DNA of 64,000 bases from assembly GCF_035046505.1 (NCBI RefSeq), contig NC_089823.1, positions 36,194,388 to 36,258,387 on the forward strand, in the 5' to 3' direction. Shown one piece after another: positions 1 to 26,302 of this stretch. The first letter of the stretch is position 1. Each line of letters begins with the position of its first letter. The translations under genes and the position numbers were made by a program. Under the pieces are notes generated by a model. That model was not told the origin of the DNA and did no database searches. It saw nothing but the letters and a program-made list of their open reading frames with translations. Origin of the DNA: Tiliqua scincoides (lineage: Eukaryota; Chordata; Lepidosauria; Squamata; Scincidae).

Positions 1-589
1 TAAAATGATTATTTTTTAAAAGATTGTGTTGTGATACTTTATATTTGTAATCTGCTTTGCGTGTCCTACATGGAAAGAGGGGTATAAATGTGGTCAATAC
101 ATTTTTAAAAGAGTAAGTTTGAACTTTCTATTGGGTGTTTTCAATCCCACTTTCTTCCCAGTTCTTTTGTATATAATTGGCCTCCATTCATTCTGCCTGT
201 GTGTCGAAACAAAGAATGTAACCATTGGAAATTGCAATTCTATTTGTTTTTCTTCCTGCATAAAGCAATTGAGTTCAGTGGGACTTGTCCCCAATAAGTC
301 TGCCTTGAATTCAGCCTTAAAATTAGTTTATGCTGTTCCTTGTAATTTTAATATTCAGTTAACAAATGGCTGAGTTTTGCCTTCTATCCAGTATTTACAA
401 GAAATAGTGACAGAGAGGCTTAAGACCAAAATACTAGCAATGTTAAATGCTTAATGTAGCCTTGTGTTTTTAATTTATCAATAGCCTGTCTGATTTCTGA
501 TGATATCTCTGATTATTATTGCCATAATGCAGATAGGCGACTGAGAGAAAGTAGTTGATCTAAATTAGGGATTTAAAGAACAGGTCCAC

Positions 590-1170
590 AGGAATAGATG
601 GAAAAGATCTTGCAAGCTGGCACCAGCCAAGATGACGGGTTGTCAGCTGTAAAGCTGTTTATGCCAGTGGAATATGTGTTCCACCAGCACAAATATCCAA
701 TAGGATTAGGCTGTAAGTCTCAGAGCCCAGTTTTATGGGTGCCTTCTGCTGATGGATCTAGTTTTCCATCAAAGGAAGGCCCCCTCCTTTGGTACTGCAG
801 ACACAGTGATGACATGCACAATGGGGCTGCCTGGAAACCCCCTGCACACACCACTAGAGTGCCTGGGGGAGGACTGGGGGTGCGATGGAAGTGGGAGGGG
901 GTGGCACCTAGCATGAGTAACCTGCACTAGTTGCTGTTCCCTTTAATAGCAGCTGGCATGCCCCTTCTCTTTCCTCAGATTTGTGCCAGCTAAAGAGCTG
1001 GCGCAGGTCCAAGATACCCACTGGTGATCAGAAGGCTTATAGAGAGAGAGGGGAAAATATTTTCCATTTCCCCAACCAAGCCTCCTGATTCCCGCCCTCC
1101 CCCCCCATAGCATACAACACAACCCATTTTGGTGAAGCCACATGCTATGGTGGTAGAAAGGATAAGATTA
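590..1170. repeat. MITE-like repeat cluster
   Basis: It contains motifs such as GGATTAGGCTGTAAGT at about 705 and GATTAGGCTGTAAGTTACAG near 1165 and the hairpin-prone GCCAGCTAAAGAGCTGGC at 988-1005. The ending GAGGATTAGGCTGTAAG recurs at 5242-5258, so these are related non-coding elements. Boundaries and family are uncertain. Confidence 0.4.
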
Positions 1171-2575
1171 GGCTGTAAGTTACAGTTAGTTTTTGTCTAC
1201 TTCTGGAACTGTTAACAATCCCTGTTCACATGAACTGTATTCTGCCAGCCATGAGTTTTGATGATAATAGGAATCAGACCCTATTCAAAGGAGCAAGCTC
1301 AGAATGAATGTACTGTATGAGGTTAAAACTCAATTTTCCACAGCCAGTTAATATGTTCTCCAATCCAATCACTTTCCTCTCAACCACTTTGATGCTTTCA
1401 TGTAAATATATGCAAGCTGACAGCTTCTGCATACAGATAGAGCAATTTGAATTTAAAATACTGTAAGTTATTTGTTTTGAATTACACAGAAGGAAGATGA
1501 ACTACAAAACTGGACTGAAATAGGTTAAAAGAAATGTAAGGTGGGGTGCTCAGTCACAGGGAGTCAACATTTCTGAAGGGGGACTGTTTAAACAAAGGAA
1601 GTTTTGGGGCCCCTTAAAGACTAACCAGCTGAAACAAAAGCTTGCATGGGCTTCAATGCACTTCATCAGATGCACAGAATCAACACATGATCATTATTTC
1701 TCCACCATAGGAACCACACTTGCCACACCTAACAAGTTGTTCCAACTTGTTCTAACTGTTCACTCAACAGTAGTCCATAGTGGTCCACAGTTTGCCAGTA
1801 AGGATTCCCAATAACAGCATCATGCTTACAGTTGTAGTAATTGCATCCAAATAGTTATGGCTGTATCTATGGAAGGTTCCACAACATCTCCTTACCATAG
1901 CTTCACCAGCGAGATCCACTGATGTGGTGGTAGATTTTGACTTGGTCAGTGGTTCTTGATAGATTGATATTGTCCTTCAACTCAAGGACCTTGAAGACAG
2001 GGTTAGCCCAGGACCTCCTGATACCTGGTATTTAGCATACAATATCCTAAACATTGTCCATCCTTACCTGATGATGTTCCTCTCACTGGACTGAAAAAGG
2101 AACAAAAGTTCAGAGTAGAAGGTGAAGTGTACAGGAGGGGAGAATGGTGGGCTAAAGTGTCACAGCTCCTTAGATAAGGACTGTGGAATTTAGCCCACTA
2201 TGTTTCCCACCCCCTCGACACCTCCTCTTCTGCTCCCTCCTTCTCTTCCTTTTCTAACCAAAGAGTGTGAAGAGGAAGAGAAGCAGTGAAAGTGAATGGG
2301 TGAATGGAAGTGGGAGCCCTTGGTGATTGGATCAAGTAGTCTTATGGATGGGCTGGTCCCTGCCTGAAAACATAGATCTCCCAGGAACCTGGATCTTTCC
2401 CTTTTTACGGTTAACTTAGTAATTGCCACTTTAATGCAGCCTCAGAGTGGCAATGCAAACTTTCTCTGTGAGTGACAGCTGTACTCGAGAAGTGGTACAG
2501 CCCAGCATTGCAGTCTGAACAGTTGCTTACTAGGAATCCTCTGCTTACGGTACTTTTTTCTGCCTTGAAGAGTGA

Positions 2576-2754
2576 GGGCTCAATCCTATCCAACTTTCCA
2601 GCACCAATGCAGCCATGCCAACAGGGTGTGCGCAGCATCCTGCAGTAGGGAGGCAGACACAGGGATTTCCTTAAGGTAAGGAAATGTGTGTTCCCTTATC
2701 TTGGGGCTGCATTACGGCTGCACCAGCACTGGAAAGTTGGATAGGACTGGGCCC
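2576..2754. mobile_element. 180-bp palindromic element, copy 1
   Basis: The left end GGGCTCAATCCTATCCAACT then TTCCAGCACC and right end GGTGCTGGAAAGTTGGATAG-type sequence are inverted copies. The centre carries TTAAGGTAAGGAAATGTGTG then TTCCCTTATC. Seven related copies occur in this window. Non-coding; superfamily not determined. Confidence 0.75.
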
Positions 2755-3010
2755 TAACTTTCCTACTTGGATTTATCTAGCTATTGATTTCTCAGTACAG
2801 GCAATAATTAGATTACTGCCTAATCCGATACATTTGAGGCTATTCTTTGCAGGATCAACCAATGGTATAGTTTCTGACCAAATCTCTCTTTCCACAAAAA
2901 ATCTTTAGTAAAAGGTGAAAGATATATACAATCTGAAGAGAAACCAGACCAAATTATAGTAGATGAACATAGTAGATGAATGACCTGAAATTGATGTCAG
3001 TACAGAAATT

Positions 3011-3141
3011 CTCACCAGTCACTTTCTCTCAGCCTCACCAACCTCACAGGGTTGTTGTGAGGACATAAGGAGGAGAGCACCGCCCTGAGCTCTTTGGAGG
3101 AAGGGCGGTATAAAAAATGTGAAAAATAAAAAAATAAAATC
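3011..3141 (+). repeat. SINE 3' part (Sauria-type)
   Basis: It shares CAGTCACTTTCTCTCAGCCT, CACAGGGTTGTTGTGAGGAC and GGAAGGGCGGTATAAAAA with the fuller copy at 19905-20116. The tRNA head is missing, so the copy is 5'-truncated. Confidence 0.65.
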
Positions 3142-3189
3142 AGTGTCACAAGTGTCTGTAAGTATAGAACCAGAATGGGGAAGTGGTTA

Positions 3190-3361
3190 ACATGGGAGAA
3201 AAGAAGTGGGGACACCCAAGTTCAAATCACTGTTTAGCTATGAAGCTCACTGGGTGGCCTTGACCTATCTCTCCATCCGACCTACCTCACAGGGTTGTTG
3301 TAAGGAAAACCACATATATCAATCTGAGCTCCTTTGAGGAAGGGTGGGCTGTAAATAATAT
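3190..3361 (+). repeat. Diverged SINE (Sauria-type)
   Basis: It reads AAGTTCAAATCACTG (B-box remnant), CTACCTCACAGGGTTGTTGT and TTGAGGAAGGGTGGGCTGTA in the same order as the copy at 19905-20116. It follows a related copy about 50 nt upstream. Confidence 0.6.
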
Positions 3362-4139
3362 TCACTTCTTCCCTAATAACTTTAGTTAAGATTTGGGACC
3401 TTCCTTTATGAAGAAAATAAATGCAGCTATATGCATTATATATTATTTCACTTAACTAAACTTCGTACAGAATATGTTGTGAGAGAAATCCCTGATTTCG
3501 CCCTATTTTCTACCTCTTTCTGACCCGTGTTTTTGCCTAGGGAGGCTTCCCTGATGAGTCTTCCATGAGAGTCTTCTCCAGACTGTGCCTGCAAAACAGC
3601 TGGCGCAGACTCAAGTAGCCCTATTGCGGAGCCATTACTCAGGGGAAGGGTACGAACATCCTCTTCCTCCAAGGAGACCTTCAGTAGCCTCTAAGGGGCC
3701 ACAGGATACAGCGGTCACCATTTTGGCACTGCTGTACCTGACAGCCCCGCCAGTGATAGGATTGGGCTGCTTGACACCTTCCTGATATAGTTAGCATTTT
3801 GTTTCAAAGACAATTATGTCAGCTTTGAACATAAACAGTATTCAATAAAATGTAATTAAATTGAACACTGTAATCAAACAGTCTCATCTTTTATATACTA
3901 ACTTAGAATGTGTGCATCCCTTACTGATATCTGTCCTCTTCACCTCTAAAATAGTGATGGCTGATTCTTGGCTTGGCTGATTCTTTCTGGAGTCCCCCCA
4001 TGACTCTACTCTCTCTGTGTGTGTGTGTGTTTTAATAAATGATTTTCCTTGTTGTTTTTATATATTGTACATTTATTGTGAAACTTTGTAAGCCACTTTG
4101 GGCAATTGCTTAGGTGGAAAAGGATATAATTTTTTCAAA

Positions 4140-4262
4140 TACATAATATATATGCCCCTTTAAACAAAAAGTTCGCAAAGCAGTTTACATAGCAAAGTAA
4201 TGTGAAGACAATTCCCTGTTCCAAAAGTGTTCACAGTCTAAAAAAAGTCACAGGGGAGACAA
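4140..4262 (+). repeat. Dispersed repeat fragment
   Basis: The motif AAAAAGTTCGCAAAGCAGTT then TACATAGCAAA recurs near 10890-10925 and, as GAAAAGTTTGCAAAGCGGTT, near 31708-31728. It is a shared repeat of unknown family. Confidence 0.45.
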
Positions 4263-4949
4263 CAGAAGCAGGGGAAAAGGAAGAATATATGATTATTTAA
4301 TGTATGAGCATACTTATCTAGGTGTGGAAAGCAAGGTGTTGGTTCATGGACTTTGAAATTCCACGCAATGAGGACTTTAGACTGTAGATGACAAATGTAC
4401 ATATTCTAAGAATCCTACTTTGAATGTACAGGAGAACATGGAAAATATAAATTATTGACCAAAGATCTGAAAAGGGATTATCTATAAATGAATGGTCAGT
4501 TTCACACAAAATTGAATTAACATTTTTGGATGTATGACTGGAAGCCAGGGTGAATCACGGTTTTCTCACAGTGTACATGTAAACTGTTGCCAATAACCTC
4601 ACTTTCCAAATGTGCATGGTCTTTCTTAACCCCATCTTTGTTCCTTAGCTGACATTCCTAATAGTCAGGACTTTGCTCTGGATAGGGTGAGGCATGGCTG
4701 TCCGTCTAATCAAGATCACACTAATAAAGAGCCATTGATCAGAGAGGAAGGTTGTAGCACTATGGGGCATCTGTGTATTACCTTATTCTAAGGTTTTGCA
4801 CATTCCGGCTCTCTATGTTATCATACGTTCATTTGAAAGCCCATCTTCCTGAATAGTAATGTACTGTAATAACCCATTTCTATCTAAACCCCTTTGTGGC
4901 AATGCAGTTAGTTGTAGCTACTGCTGTATCTTCTGGGGATTTTTGGCTG

Positions 4950-5262
4950 ATGGAGGTCTCCTCAGGATAAGGGAACATTTGTCCCCTTGCCCCAGGGTCA
5001 GGTGCAACTAGTCAACTAGGACATCCTGGGACCAATCCACCAATCTCCCCATTCCACTATTCCCTGCTTTCCTCTGCACTGAACCTACCTGCTCCGACAG
5101 GCATCCTGATGCCACGTGTGGATCCACATGCGAAGTCTCTGGCCTTCTGCTGATGTGCTGACTGCTATCACAAAGCACTTTATGGTGCTTTTGAAACAGT
5201 GTGTGCTGACAGAATATGCATTCCACAGGTGAGTGCTTAGAGAGGATTAGGCTGTAAGCTCA
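4950..5262. repeat. MITE-like repeat
   Basis: The part GTCTCCTCAGGATAAGGGAA then CATTTGTCCCCTTG resembles 47275-47315, and the right end AGAGGATTAGGCTGTAAG resembles the element near 700. It is non-coding and its family is not known. Confidence 0.4.
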
Positions 5263-5414
5263 ACTGCGCAGTGGCCACTTGGACAGTCTTCTCAGGTTCC
5301 TTCTCCAGGATGTCATTCTTTCCCACCAATGATCTAAGTATAAGTGCTGCCCACACCCTGCCATACCTTTTGTCCTTTCAGGAATCACTTTGACTGGGGT
5401 GCCATTAAGCCATT

Positions 5415-5484
5415 GTGTCCCCCTTGAGGAAAGTCCCCCATTGTCCCCCACAATGTCCCCCACTGTGTCCCCCTTGAGGAAACC
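5415..5484 (+). repeat. Small tandem duplication, C-rich
   Basis: TGTCCCCCTTGAGGAAA-type units occur at 5415-5434 and 5466-5483, separated by shorter TGTCCCCCA units. This is a local tandem expansion with no coding meaning that I can support. Confidence 0.55.
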
Positions 5485-6130
5485 CCTGGCTGCACACCCA
5501 GAAGATGTTCTGGATACCATTATTTACCCAGGAATGTATTCTTTATCTAAAACCGCTCTGGAAGCAGAATTTTGGCATTTTTTTCTTCTCCTCTGAGGGC
5601 ATCTATTCTGTCCATTTTAGCACTCTTCATTTAAAACTTGCACTCTGTCCATATTCATTAGGTTTTTCATGCTTGCAGAGGATCTTGCCTTGGTAGCCTG
5701 TTTTGCTCTGACCAGAGCTAGGAGCTATTGCTCCCTCTGGCCAGGTTGCTCAAGGACTAATGCTACAAAGGACTAACACTAAGGGTGGGTGCTAGGTTGT
5801 GGTTGGCCATGCTAGGTGACCTTGTGGAGTGCTTCTGCAACAACCAGCTTCCATGCTGAAGAAGCCCTGGCAACTGGGCACCTGTTTTAAAGACCCTGTT
5901 TTATGGTCCTTTCCTTTCTATGTAGCACCAACTACCTGTTTCTGTACTGCTTGTATCACCTACAGTGTACCCAAGGGAGCATGGGAAAGTCAGGTATGCA
6001 GACTGTGTTCTTTGTTTTGAAGGCACCATAAAGTGCCTTCCCCATCCCCTGCAAGCCCCCTCAGCAGCCTTATAGTTGCCAGAACAAAGCAGGCAAGTAA
6101 CTTGTAAAAATAAGATTTAAAGCACACAGA

Positions 6131-6132
<2 letters not shown>

Positions 6133-6156
<24 letters not shown>
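6133..6156. repeat. Poly-T run (24 nt)
   Basis: An uninterrupted run of 24 T. It could be the poly(A) tail of an old minus-strand retroposon, but no recognisable body follows. Confidence 0.8.
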
Positions 6157-6161
<5 letters not shown>

Positions 6162-6479
6162 GAGAGACTGGGAAAAGATCAAAAACAGACACTTGAACCT
6201 AGAAGCAAAATGAAAACCATAAAACTGAATGTGATTCCTAAGGCACATCCCTGGGTGTACTAAGAGAAGGATATAGCCTTCTAATTTTTATATTTACAAC
6301 ATTACAGACAATTATGACCCCTAAAGAGCACAGCAGACACCTTTTAAACAATTTTTAAGAGGGAAATAGCTTACTTCTGTGGCAGAAATGTCAACTTCTG
6401 AGGTCTTGGAATGAATCCCCCCCAATGCATTATTGGGTTCAAATTGCACTACTTTCACAATGCAATGGTATCTCTGGAA

Positions 6480-6710
6480 CTAGCTAGAGTGGGTGCAAAG
6501 CACTAGATTTTGCAGGTGCCTCACCATGGCATGCAACTTGCCCCTCCCTGTTGGAGCCATTCTGGGCCACTAGAGCAAAACAGAGGCAACAGCCAGAATT
6601 GCCTCAAAACACGGGAATGGCTCTGAAGGGGAGGGACAGCTTGCACACCATGGTGAGGTGCCATGCAAAACTTAGTGCTTTGCACCCCCTCTAGCTACAC
6701 TACTGGTTCG
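6480..6710. mobile_element. Palindromic MITE with long inverted repeats
   Basis: The arms of about 60 nt read AGCTAGAGTGGGTGCAAAGC on the left and GCTTTGCACCCCCTCTAGCT on the right, with the CCTCACCATGG block also mirrored. Total length is about 230 bp. It is non-coding. The superfamily is unclear. Confidence 0.75.
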
Positions 6711-7021
6711 AGAAGGGTTTGCCACTGTAAAGTGGGGGGCCACTGTGGTCCTCTTATCTTCCACTGAACATGTGGAGATCAGAGATGGGGCCACCTTACA
6801 CGACCCCCTCCCTTCTCAACAGCTCTAAAAGAAGCAGGGCTTATGAGTTTACCCAGATGTTCCTAAACACTCCCCAAAGATGGCAGATGATTCTTGTATC
6901 AAGGTCGGAATCTGGTCATCTTCCCCATATACAGAAATGGCCCTCTACTTATGGCAGTGACTGACTGGAGAGTTGGCACTGCACAGCAGCAGCACCCACA
7001 ACCATTTCCCCCAGCAATTAA

Positions 7022-7200
7022 GGCTGCAATCCTTTCTGCACTTTCCTGGGAGTAAGCCCCATTGACTAGAATGGGAGTTACTTCTGAGTAGACATGCATA
7101 GGGTGGGGCTCTGAGGCTGCAATCCCTTACACACTTTCCTGGGAGTAAGCCCCATTGACTAGAATGGGAGTTACTTCTGAGTAGACATGCATAGGGCTAG
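7022..7200. repeat. Two adjacent copies of an 85-bp palindromic element
   Basis: Copies at 7022-7107 and 7115-7200 share TTTCCTGGGAGTAAGCCCCA, the private stretch TTGACTAGAATGGGAG and TTCTGAGTAGACATGCATAG. The ends (GGCTGCAATCC, and its complement in the consensus) are inverted. The shared private bases indicate local duplication rather than two insertions. They sit directly before the TFG CpG island. Confidence 0.75.
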
Positions 7201-7259
7201 ACTTTAAGTGCACTCTCCAGAAAAGTGGGAACCTTCACGTGGGTGACTACAGTCTTCCT

Positions 7260-7563
7260 TGCATGCGCATACACTAGACTCCTTCGCCTTTGTAGAATAG
7301 AACGGTTTCTAGCCGCCCCTTGTGCGCATGCGTGCCGCCTGCTCACTCGGCGCGTGCGCTGTGCCGGTTTCCTCTGACGAAGCTCTTCGGGGCAGCGATC
7401 CCGCAGTCAGCGGCTGGGCGGAGTGCGCATGCGCGGCAGGCCGGCAGGAGCGGTTCTAGTCGCCTTGGCAGGTCCCTTCTCCCCTCCTTGCCACGTACGG
7501 CAGCCACAGCGGCGGGCGGCGTTGGAAGGGCCGGGCGGGGCCGCGGCGAGGCGGAGGACTGGA
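7260..7563 (+). promoter_or_regulatory. TFG: TFG CpG-island promoter and non-coding exon 1
   Basis: A GC- and CpG-rich block begins near 7260 and runs to about 7800, in sharp contrast to the AT-rich flanks. It contains NRF1-type palindromes at 7424-7434 (TGCGCATGCGC), 7324-7332 and around 7261-7270. A strong donor, GTAAGT, lies at 7564-7569, so a non-coding exon 1 ending at 7563 would splice to 11482, as in mammalian TFG. The transcription start cannot be fixed from sequence; somewhere in 7330-7480 is likely. No TATA box is seen, as expected for a housekeeping CpG promoter. Confidence 0.75.
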
Positions 7564-8392
7564 GTAAGTGGGGGGGGGCGGTCGCTGCCGGAGAAGGGCC
7601 GAGTCGCTGCCCGCACCCCCGAGGAGGCTCGAGGGCCTGAGCCGCGCCCCCTGCTCCGGACAGGACGCGGGCCCCGCCGACAGCTCCTTTCCAGGCCGGG
7701 CGAGGAAGAAAGGAGTCTCCGTGGGAGGCGGAGCCCCGGGGGCGGGCGGCCCTCTGCCTCTGAGGCCCGGGCAGCGCCCGCTGGAGACACGCAGACCCTG
7801 AAATGGGCACGGGCGACCTGGACCTGGGAGGCCGGCCCGCTCTGGGGGCAGAGCCCAGCACTCCTCGGGAGGTGCTCTCCCCTTTGCTGGACTTCACCGC
7901 ATCCTTTGCGTGTGTGTCTGTGTATATGTGTGTGTATATGAGTATTCATGTATGTAGATGTGTACAGGGGTATATGCGCACATGTAGGTGTACATGTATA
8001 TTTATGCATATGTGTGTGTATGTGTATGGGTGCATATGTGTGTGTGTACTTGAAAGGAAATGGCCTCACTTACTTACAGTACCCAAGTAAAGTCTTCACC
8101 TTCTTGGTCTATGAGGGCCTTGGGTTGTCCAAGGTCACTCAAGAGCCCAGCGGGTGAGTCACACTGGAAGTGGCCTCACTTATATACAGTACCCAAGTAA
8201 AGGCTTCATCCTCCTAATTTATATTAATGGAGATGGGGAGGAAAGAATTTGTACCTTTTCTCGTGTTCTGACAATCCTTACCTGTAACTAAAATATTCTT
8301 ACAATCCATGTCCCCTTCAACTTCTCCACTCTTAGAATTTTTAACCGTATAGTTCAGGGCTGATTGGGGTTTGGCCAAATCCACCCGTGGCA

Positions 8393-8581
8393 TGAGCAGA
8401 CCTTTCAGTTCTGCTTTGGCACCGCATGAAGTCCCTCTCATTTGGGTGATGGGGACTAAACATCCTGTCACGCAGCTTTCTGGGACACTGGGCAGACAAC
8501 ACAACTGCCCAGAGTGTCCCTGTCCTCGAATGAGGGGGACTTTGCATGGTGCCAAAGCGGAATGGAAAGAAGTGGTCTGAA
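8393..8581. mobile_element. Fold-back MITE in TFG intron 1
   Basis: The arms at 8393-8442 and 8529-8581 are inverted copies (CTTTGGCACC on the left, GGTGCCAAAG on the right). The loop contains a second inverted pair (GGGACACTGGGCAG facing CTGCCCAGAGTGTCCC). The whole could fold into one long hairpin. No coding capacity; superfamily not determined. Confidence 0.65.
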
Positions 8582-9082
8582 CAGGTGCCGTTTTTCCTTT
8601 GTACGGTGGTGGTGAGTCCAGTGCAGTTGGGCAATGATGGCATCACTCTCTTGATGTTCTGATACAGACTTGGAGGATGTAAATATGAGAGGCAGAGAAG
8701 AGAAAATGCTTACTCCCTCCCCCAGATACAGTATTAAGGAGTACGTGCACAAAGTCTAAAATTTGAGACAGTATTTTCTTTTTAAACTGGCTAGATGCTC
8801 ACTTTTATTTCTGTAGTACTTAAAAGTACACTAGAAGCTCAAATATAGTTGAGATACATACATCTCATACATGTTGAGATATAGCTAATTATTTAATACT
8901 TTTGGATGCAAGCAGGCACGTGTTAGCTTGCATTTAGTGAAAATTGACATTGACACTGCTGGCGAAAGTAACTCGAATACGTACCCAGCGTTAGTAGATG
9001 GAATGCCAAGACTGTAGGTATTTGATATCTTTTGTGACTACAAGGAATTGGTTGCTTGACTCTGTTATAAGGAAGGAACCTG

Positions 9083-9260
9083 TTGCTTAGCAGTAGAGCA
9101 TATGCTTTGCATGTAGAAAGCCTCAGCTTCAATCCTGGCATTTTGGAAAAGCCCTCTGTTTTTCTGAGCTATTGGAGAACTACTGCCAGTTTGAGTAGTT
9201 GGTACTGGGCTAAATGGGACCAGTGATCTGACCCAATGTGCCAACTTCATACGCTCAATT
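9083..9260 (+). repeat. tRNA-derived SINE
   Basis: It has an A-box-like TAGCAGTAGAGC, a B-box-like GCTTCAATCC about 35 nt later, and a body with the squamate SINE signature CTGCCAGTTTGAG...GATCTGACCCAATG. It is an old, diverged copy. Related copies lie at 51330-51515 and 60230-60420. Confidence 0.65.
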
Positions 9261-10372
9261 ATTCTTAGATCAGCAGTTCCCAAACTTAATGCAGTAGTGG
9301 TGCCATCACTCAGTTCTCCTGGGTGCCACCATCTTGATTCATGCTGGATCTTGTGTTATTCAGTATGGCAGCGACCAACTTTCCTGCCTTTGCTCTCAGT
9401 CTGCCTTTTTATGAGTTTCAGCAGCTACAGTCTTCCCTAGTTGGCTTCCAGCAAAAGAGAGGACCCTAAAGTTCTAAACAACTTGGCACTTATTCTATGT
9501 GTTCTATGATGGTCTTTATATCTGTTGTGGGTGGCCTCTTGACTGTACTACCAGTAGAGTTGTTGTTTTCTTACAACTGTAGAAGACTTTCCTCAGACTC
9601 CTTAACTTATCCAAAGTTTGAACAACTGCTTCTGGAATCACTGAAAGATACTCTTGTTTAAGTTGGCTTCAATTGCTAGGACTAAGCAGGTTTGGAGTTA
9701 ATGCCAGTTCAGTTTAGAATTTGCATAATTTGTAAGCTGCTGGGAGAGGTCATGTGGAGATTTGGGGTAAGGAGTCATCAGTATTCTGATGACATCTAGC
9801 TCTTTCTCTCCTTCCCACCTGATTCCAATGGGCCGTTGAGGCCCTGGATCACTCTCTGGAGGCAGTTGGGAACTACATCTGGGCAAATTAATTATATGTG
9901 TGTATGTTTTTGACAAGCATGCAACATCTCACCTAGGCAGAGATTGAGTTAAGCTATCTTGATTTCTGATGCAGATTCTACACACTACTGCTTATTAGCT
10001 TTCCCTGATCAGCACTGCATGGCGGGACACCTGAACTCAAGCTGAAAATTAAAGGAGTAATCTAGCCAGCAGAAAATAAACGGTTCCAAAAGGTAATCAT
10101 ATTTGATACTCCCATTTAAAAAAAAGTATTGATAAATATGAAAGATGTTCTAAAGTTGACAGTGTTGTTTCTTTAATTGGGAAACTGTTAAACTACTTTT
10201 AACTCTCTGTTCAGCATCTAATTTTGAAAAGTAATTGTGACAGTTCTGAGTGGCCTCTTAATTTCATTTGTTAAAATAGTCTATTTAAAATTATATAAAT
10301 CACCACAAAGAGACATATATATTATAGGAGCAGAACAGCCAATAATCACTGGGCCATCATCCTGCTAGAAAG

Positions 10373-10812
10373 TAGGGTTGTCCAAACTTTTTGGCAGAAG
10401 GGCCACATCATCTTTCTGACACTGTGTTTGGGGCAAGGAAAAAAATTAATTTAAATTTCAAACTTGAATAAATTTTCATAAATGAATATATTATATGAAT
10501 GAATGAAGGTCTTGCAATAGCTCAAGGCCTATAAAAGGCCTTGCACAAAGCAAGGCTGTCCTTTCCTTTGCTGCTGCATCACAGACGTGAAACAGCAAGT
10601 AGTGGAGGGAGCTCTTGTCCCACAGCTCACACCAGAGGTCAAACGGTCACCCTCGTGCTGAGAGCAGTTGTGTCAGGCCAGCACAGGCTCCTGCAAGTGT
10701 CTGGAGGGCCAGAGGCTTATTGGAGACTGAGGACTCCCCACGGGCCAAATTGGGAATCCCTGAGGGCTGCCAGTGGCCCCTGGGCTGGGGTTTGGGCACC
10801 CTTGTGCTAGGG
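10373..10812. mobile_element. hAT-like MITE, copy 1
   Basis: The left end TAGGGTTGTCCAAACTTTTT and right end GTTTGGGCACCCTTG form short inverted repeats of hAT type. The body is about 440 bp and nearly collinear with the copy at 17393-17858. It has no transposase. A clean target duplication is not evident here. Confidence 0.65.
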
Positions 10813-11481
10813 TGTAAAGGAGTCATGTAATTGTTTGTGCTAATACAGTTATTATTAATAAAATAAACAAGAATATGTAGCATTTTTCAGCAAAAAGTAG
10901 TTCACAAAGTGGTTTACATAGCAAAATAAATCAATAAAGGATTTAAACCCCAAAGGCTGCAGTTTTCAAACTCTCGCGATGACTCAGTTTGAATACCACT
11001 GCCCTAAGGGATCACGGTCTACAAAGAGATGTAGAAGGCACCAGCAATGGTCACAGGAAAGGTACCATGCTGGGATGAAGAGAGACAGTTGGTCTACCCC
11101 TGCTAAATGTAAGCGGACACCACTTTAAGAGGAGTCTCTTTGCCCAGTTAGCATAGGAATGGTGCTAATAAGACATAATACTGTCTTTATCTTAGACTGT
11201 TTACCGATGATCGAGGGAGCTGACATCATAGAGCTGTCATTTCACATACCTAATGCCTACAGCAGTTTTGAAATAGTAAAGTTTAAAAAACCTGTTTTGT
11301 GCCTGGTATGTGTGCCCTCATAAATATGCCTCACTGTGTCATTTTAGATAATGCCTGGTCATTGAAGAACATCTTGCCTCTCCCCCCATCTGTCCTTAAT
11401 CTAAACTTAAGTTTTGGATGAAACAAGCTTTCTTAATTATTTTATGAGAAAAATTAATATTGTCTGTTTTGTTCTTAATAG

Positions 11482-25728
<14,247 letters not shown>

Positions 25729-26140
25729 GGCAGCTGTGCTACTGAAAGTCCCCAGGTAAATCCAAGCAGTTGCTGATGCTGTTCCATCCTTACAGACTCC
25801 AGGGTTCTTAATTGAAATACAAAATTAATGAAAGGCAGAATATTCTTTGGTATCACTGTTGCTGTTTAATTTGCTGAGATAAATGACCAAATGAAACTTG
25901 TTTCCTGCTTTAAATTGTATTGGCTTTCTAGTTTAATATTGGTTCCTTTGGAAACACTGCCTAAATGTTTGTAATATTATAGCTTGCCATATTAAACTGC
26001 TAGGTGAACATCTAGCTGACTTATTTGGCTTGTTTTTACTAATAAAATGATGTGCTAAATTAGATCCACTTGTTAAAAATTAGGTATGTCTTAAATTGTA
26101 ACATGCACACAGAAGGTGAATAAAACATTCAAACAATCAT
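25729..26140 (+). terminator. TFG: TFG 3' UTR with two poly(A) signals
   Basis: AATAAA occurs at 26041-26046 and again at 26119-26124, about 310 and 390 nt after the stop. Either could direct cleavage. The UTR is short and AT-rich, with no repeat insertion before the second signal. Confidence 0.7.
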
Positions 26141-26302
26141 ATGATTGTTTAATTGTTGAGCCGTGTGTTTACATTACTATGTACATGAGCATGCTATAAC
26201 AAAACACAGTATTCCCCCCCCCCCCAAAAAAAAAACAACAGGCTGCTTGACATACTTTTGCACATAAATGGTTCTTACTATCCCAAGGTATGCATTCACT
26301 TA

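Larger units (their letters stand above)
1..7259. other. Region upstream of TFG, no supported gene
   Basis: No exon with a recognisable protein was found on either strand. Short open frames here lie in repeats or show no domain. In human, ADGRG7 lies upstream of TFG, but none of its exons was recognised. Contents: MITE-like sequence at about 590-1170 and 4950-5262, a minus-orientation repeat tail at about 1600-1682 (TTAAAGACTAACCAGCTG), a palindromic element at 2576-2754, SINE tails at 3011-3141 and 3190-3361, a repeat at about 3580-3775, a T run at 6133-6156, a palindromic MITE at 6480-6710 and paired palindromes at 7022-7200. Confidence 0.6.
7564..11481 (+). other. TFG intron 1
   Basis: This 3.9-kb intron starts in the CpG island. 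It then holds a degenerate TG/TA-rich run (about 7905-8055), a roughly 45-bp direct duplication (8061-8108 and 8170-8214), a fold-back MITE (8393-8581), a tRNA-derived SINE (9083-9260), a hAT-type terminal fragment (about 9268-9400), a hAT-like MITE (10373-10812) and a short palindromic fragment near 10955-11000. No coding signal is seen. Confidence 0.7.

Noticed and set aside
598-930. 110-codon frame upstream of TFG
   Set aside because: It lies in MITE-like repeat sequence and has no domain or splice context.
7343-8069. Long overlapping open frames on both strands in the CpG island (up to 220 codons)
   Set aside because: They arise from GC-rich composition. They overlap each other and TFG exon 1, and the one at 7407-8069 includes TG-repeat sequence translated as His/Thr/Tyr runs.
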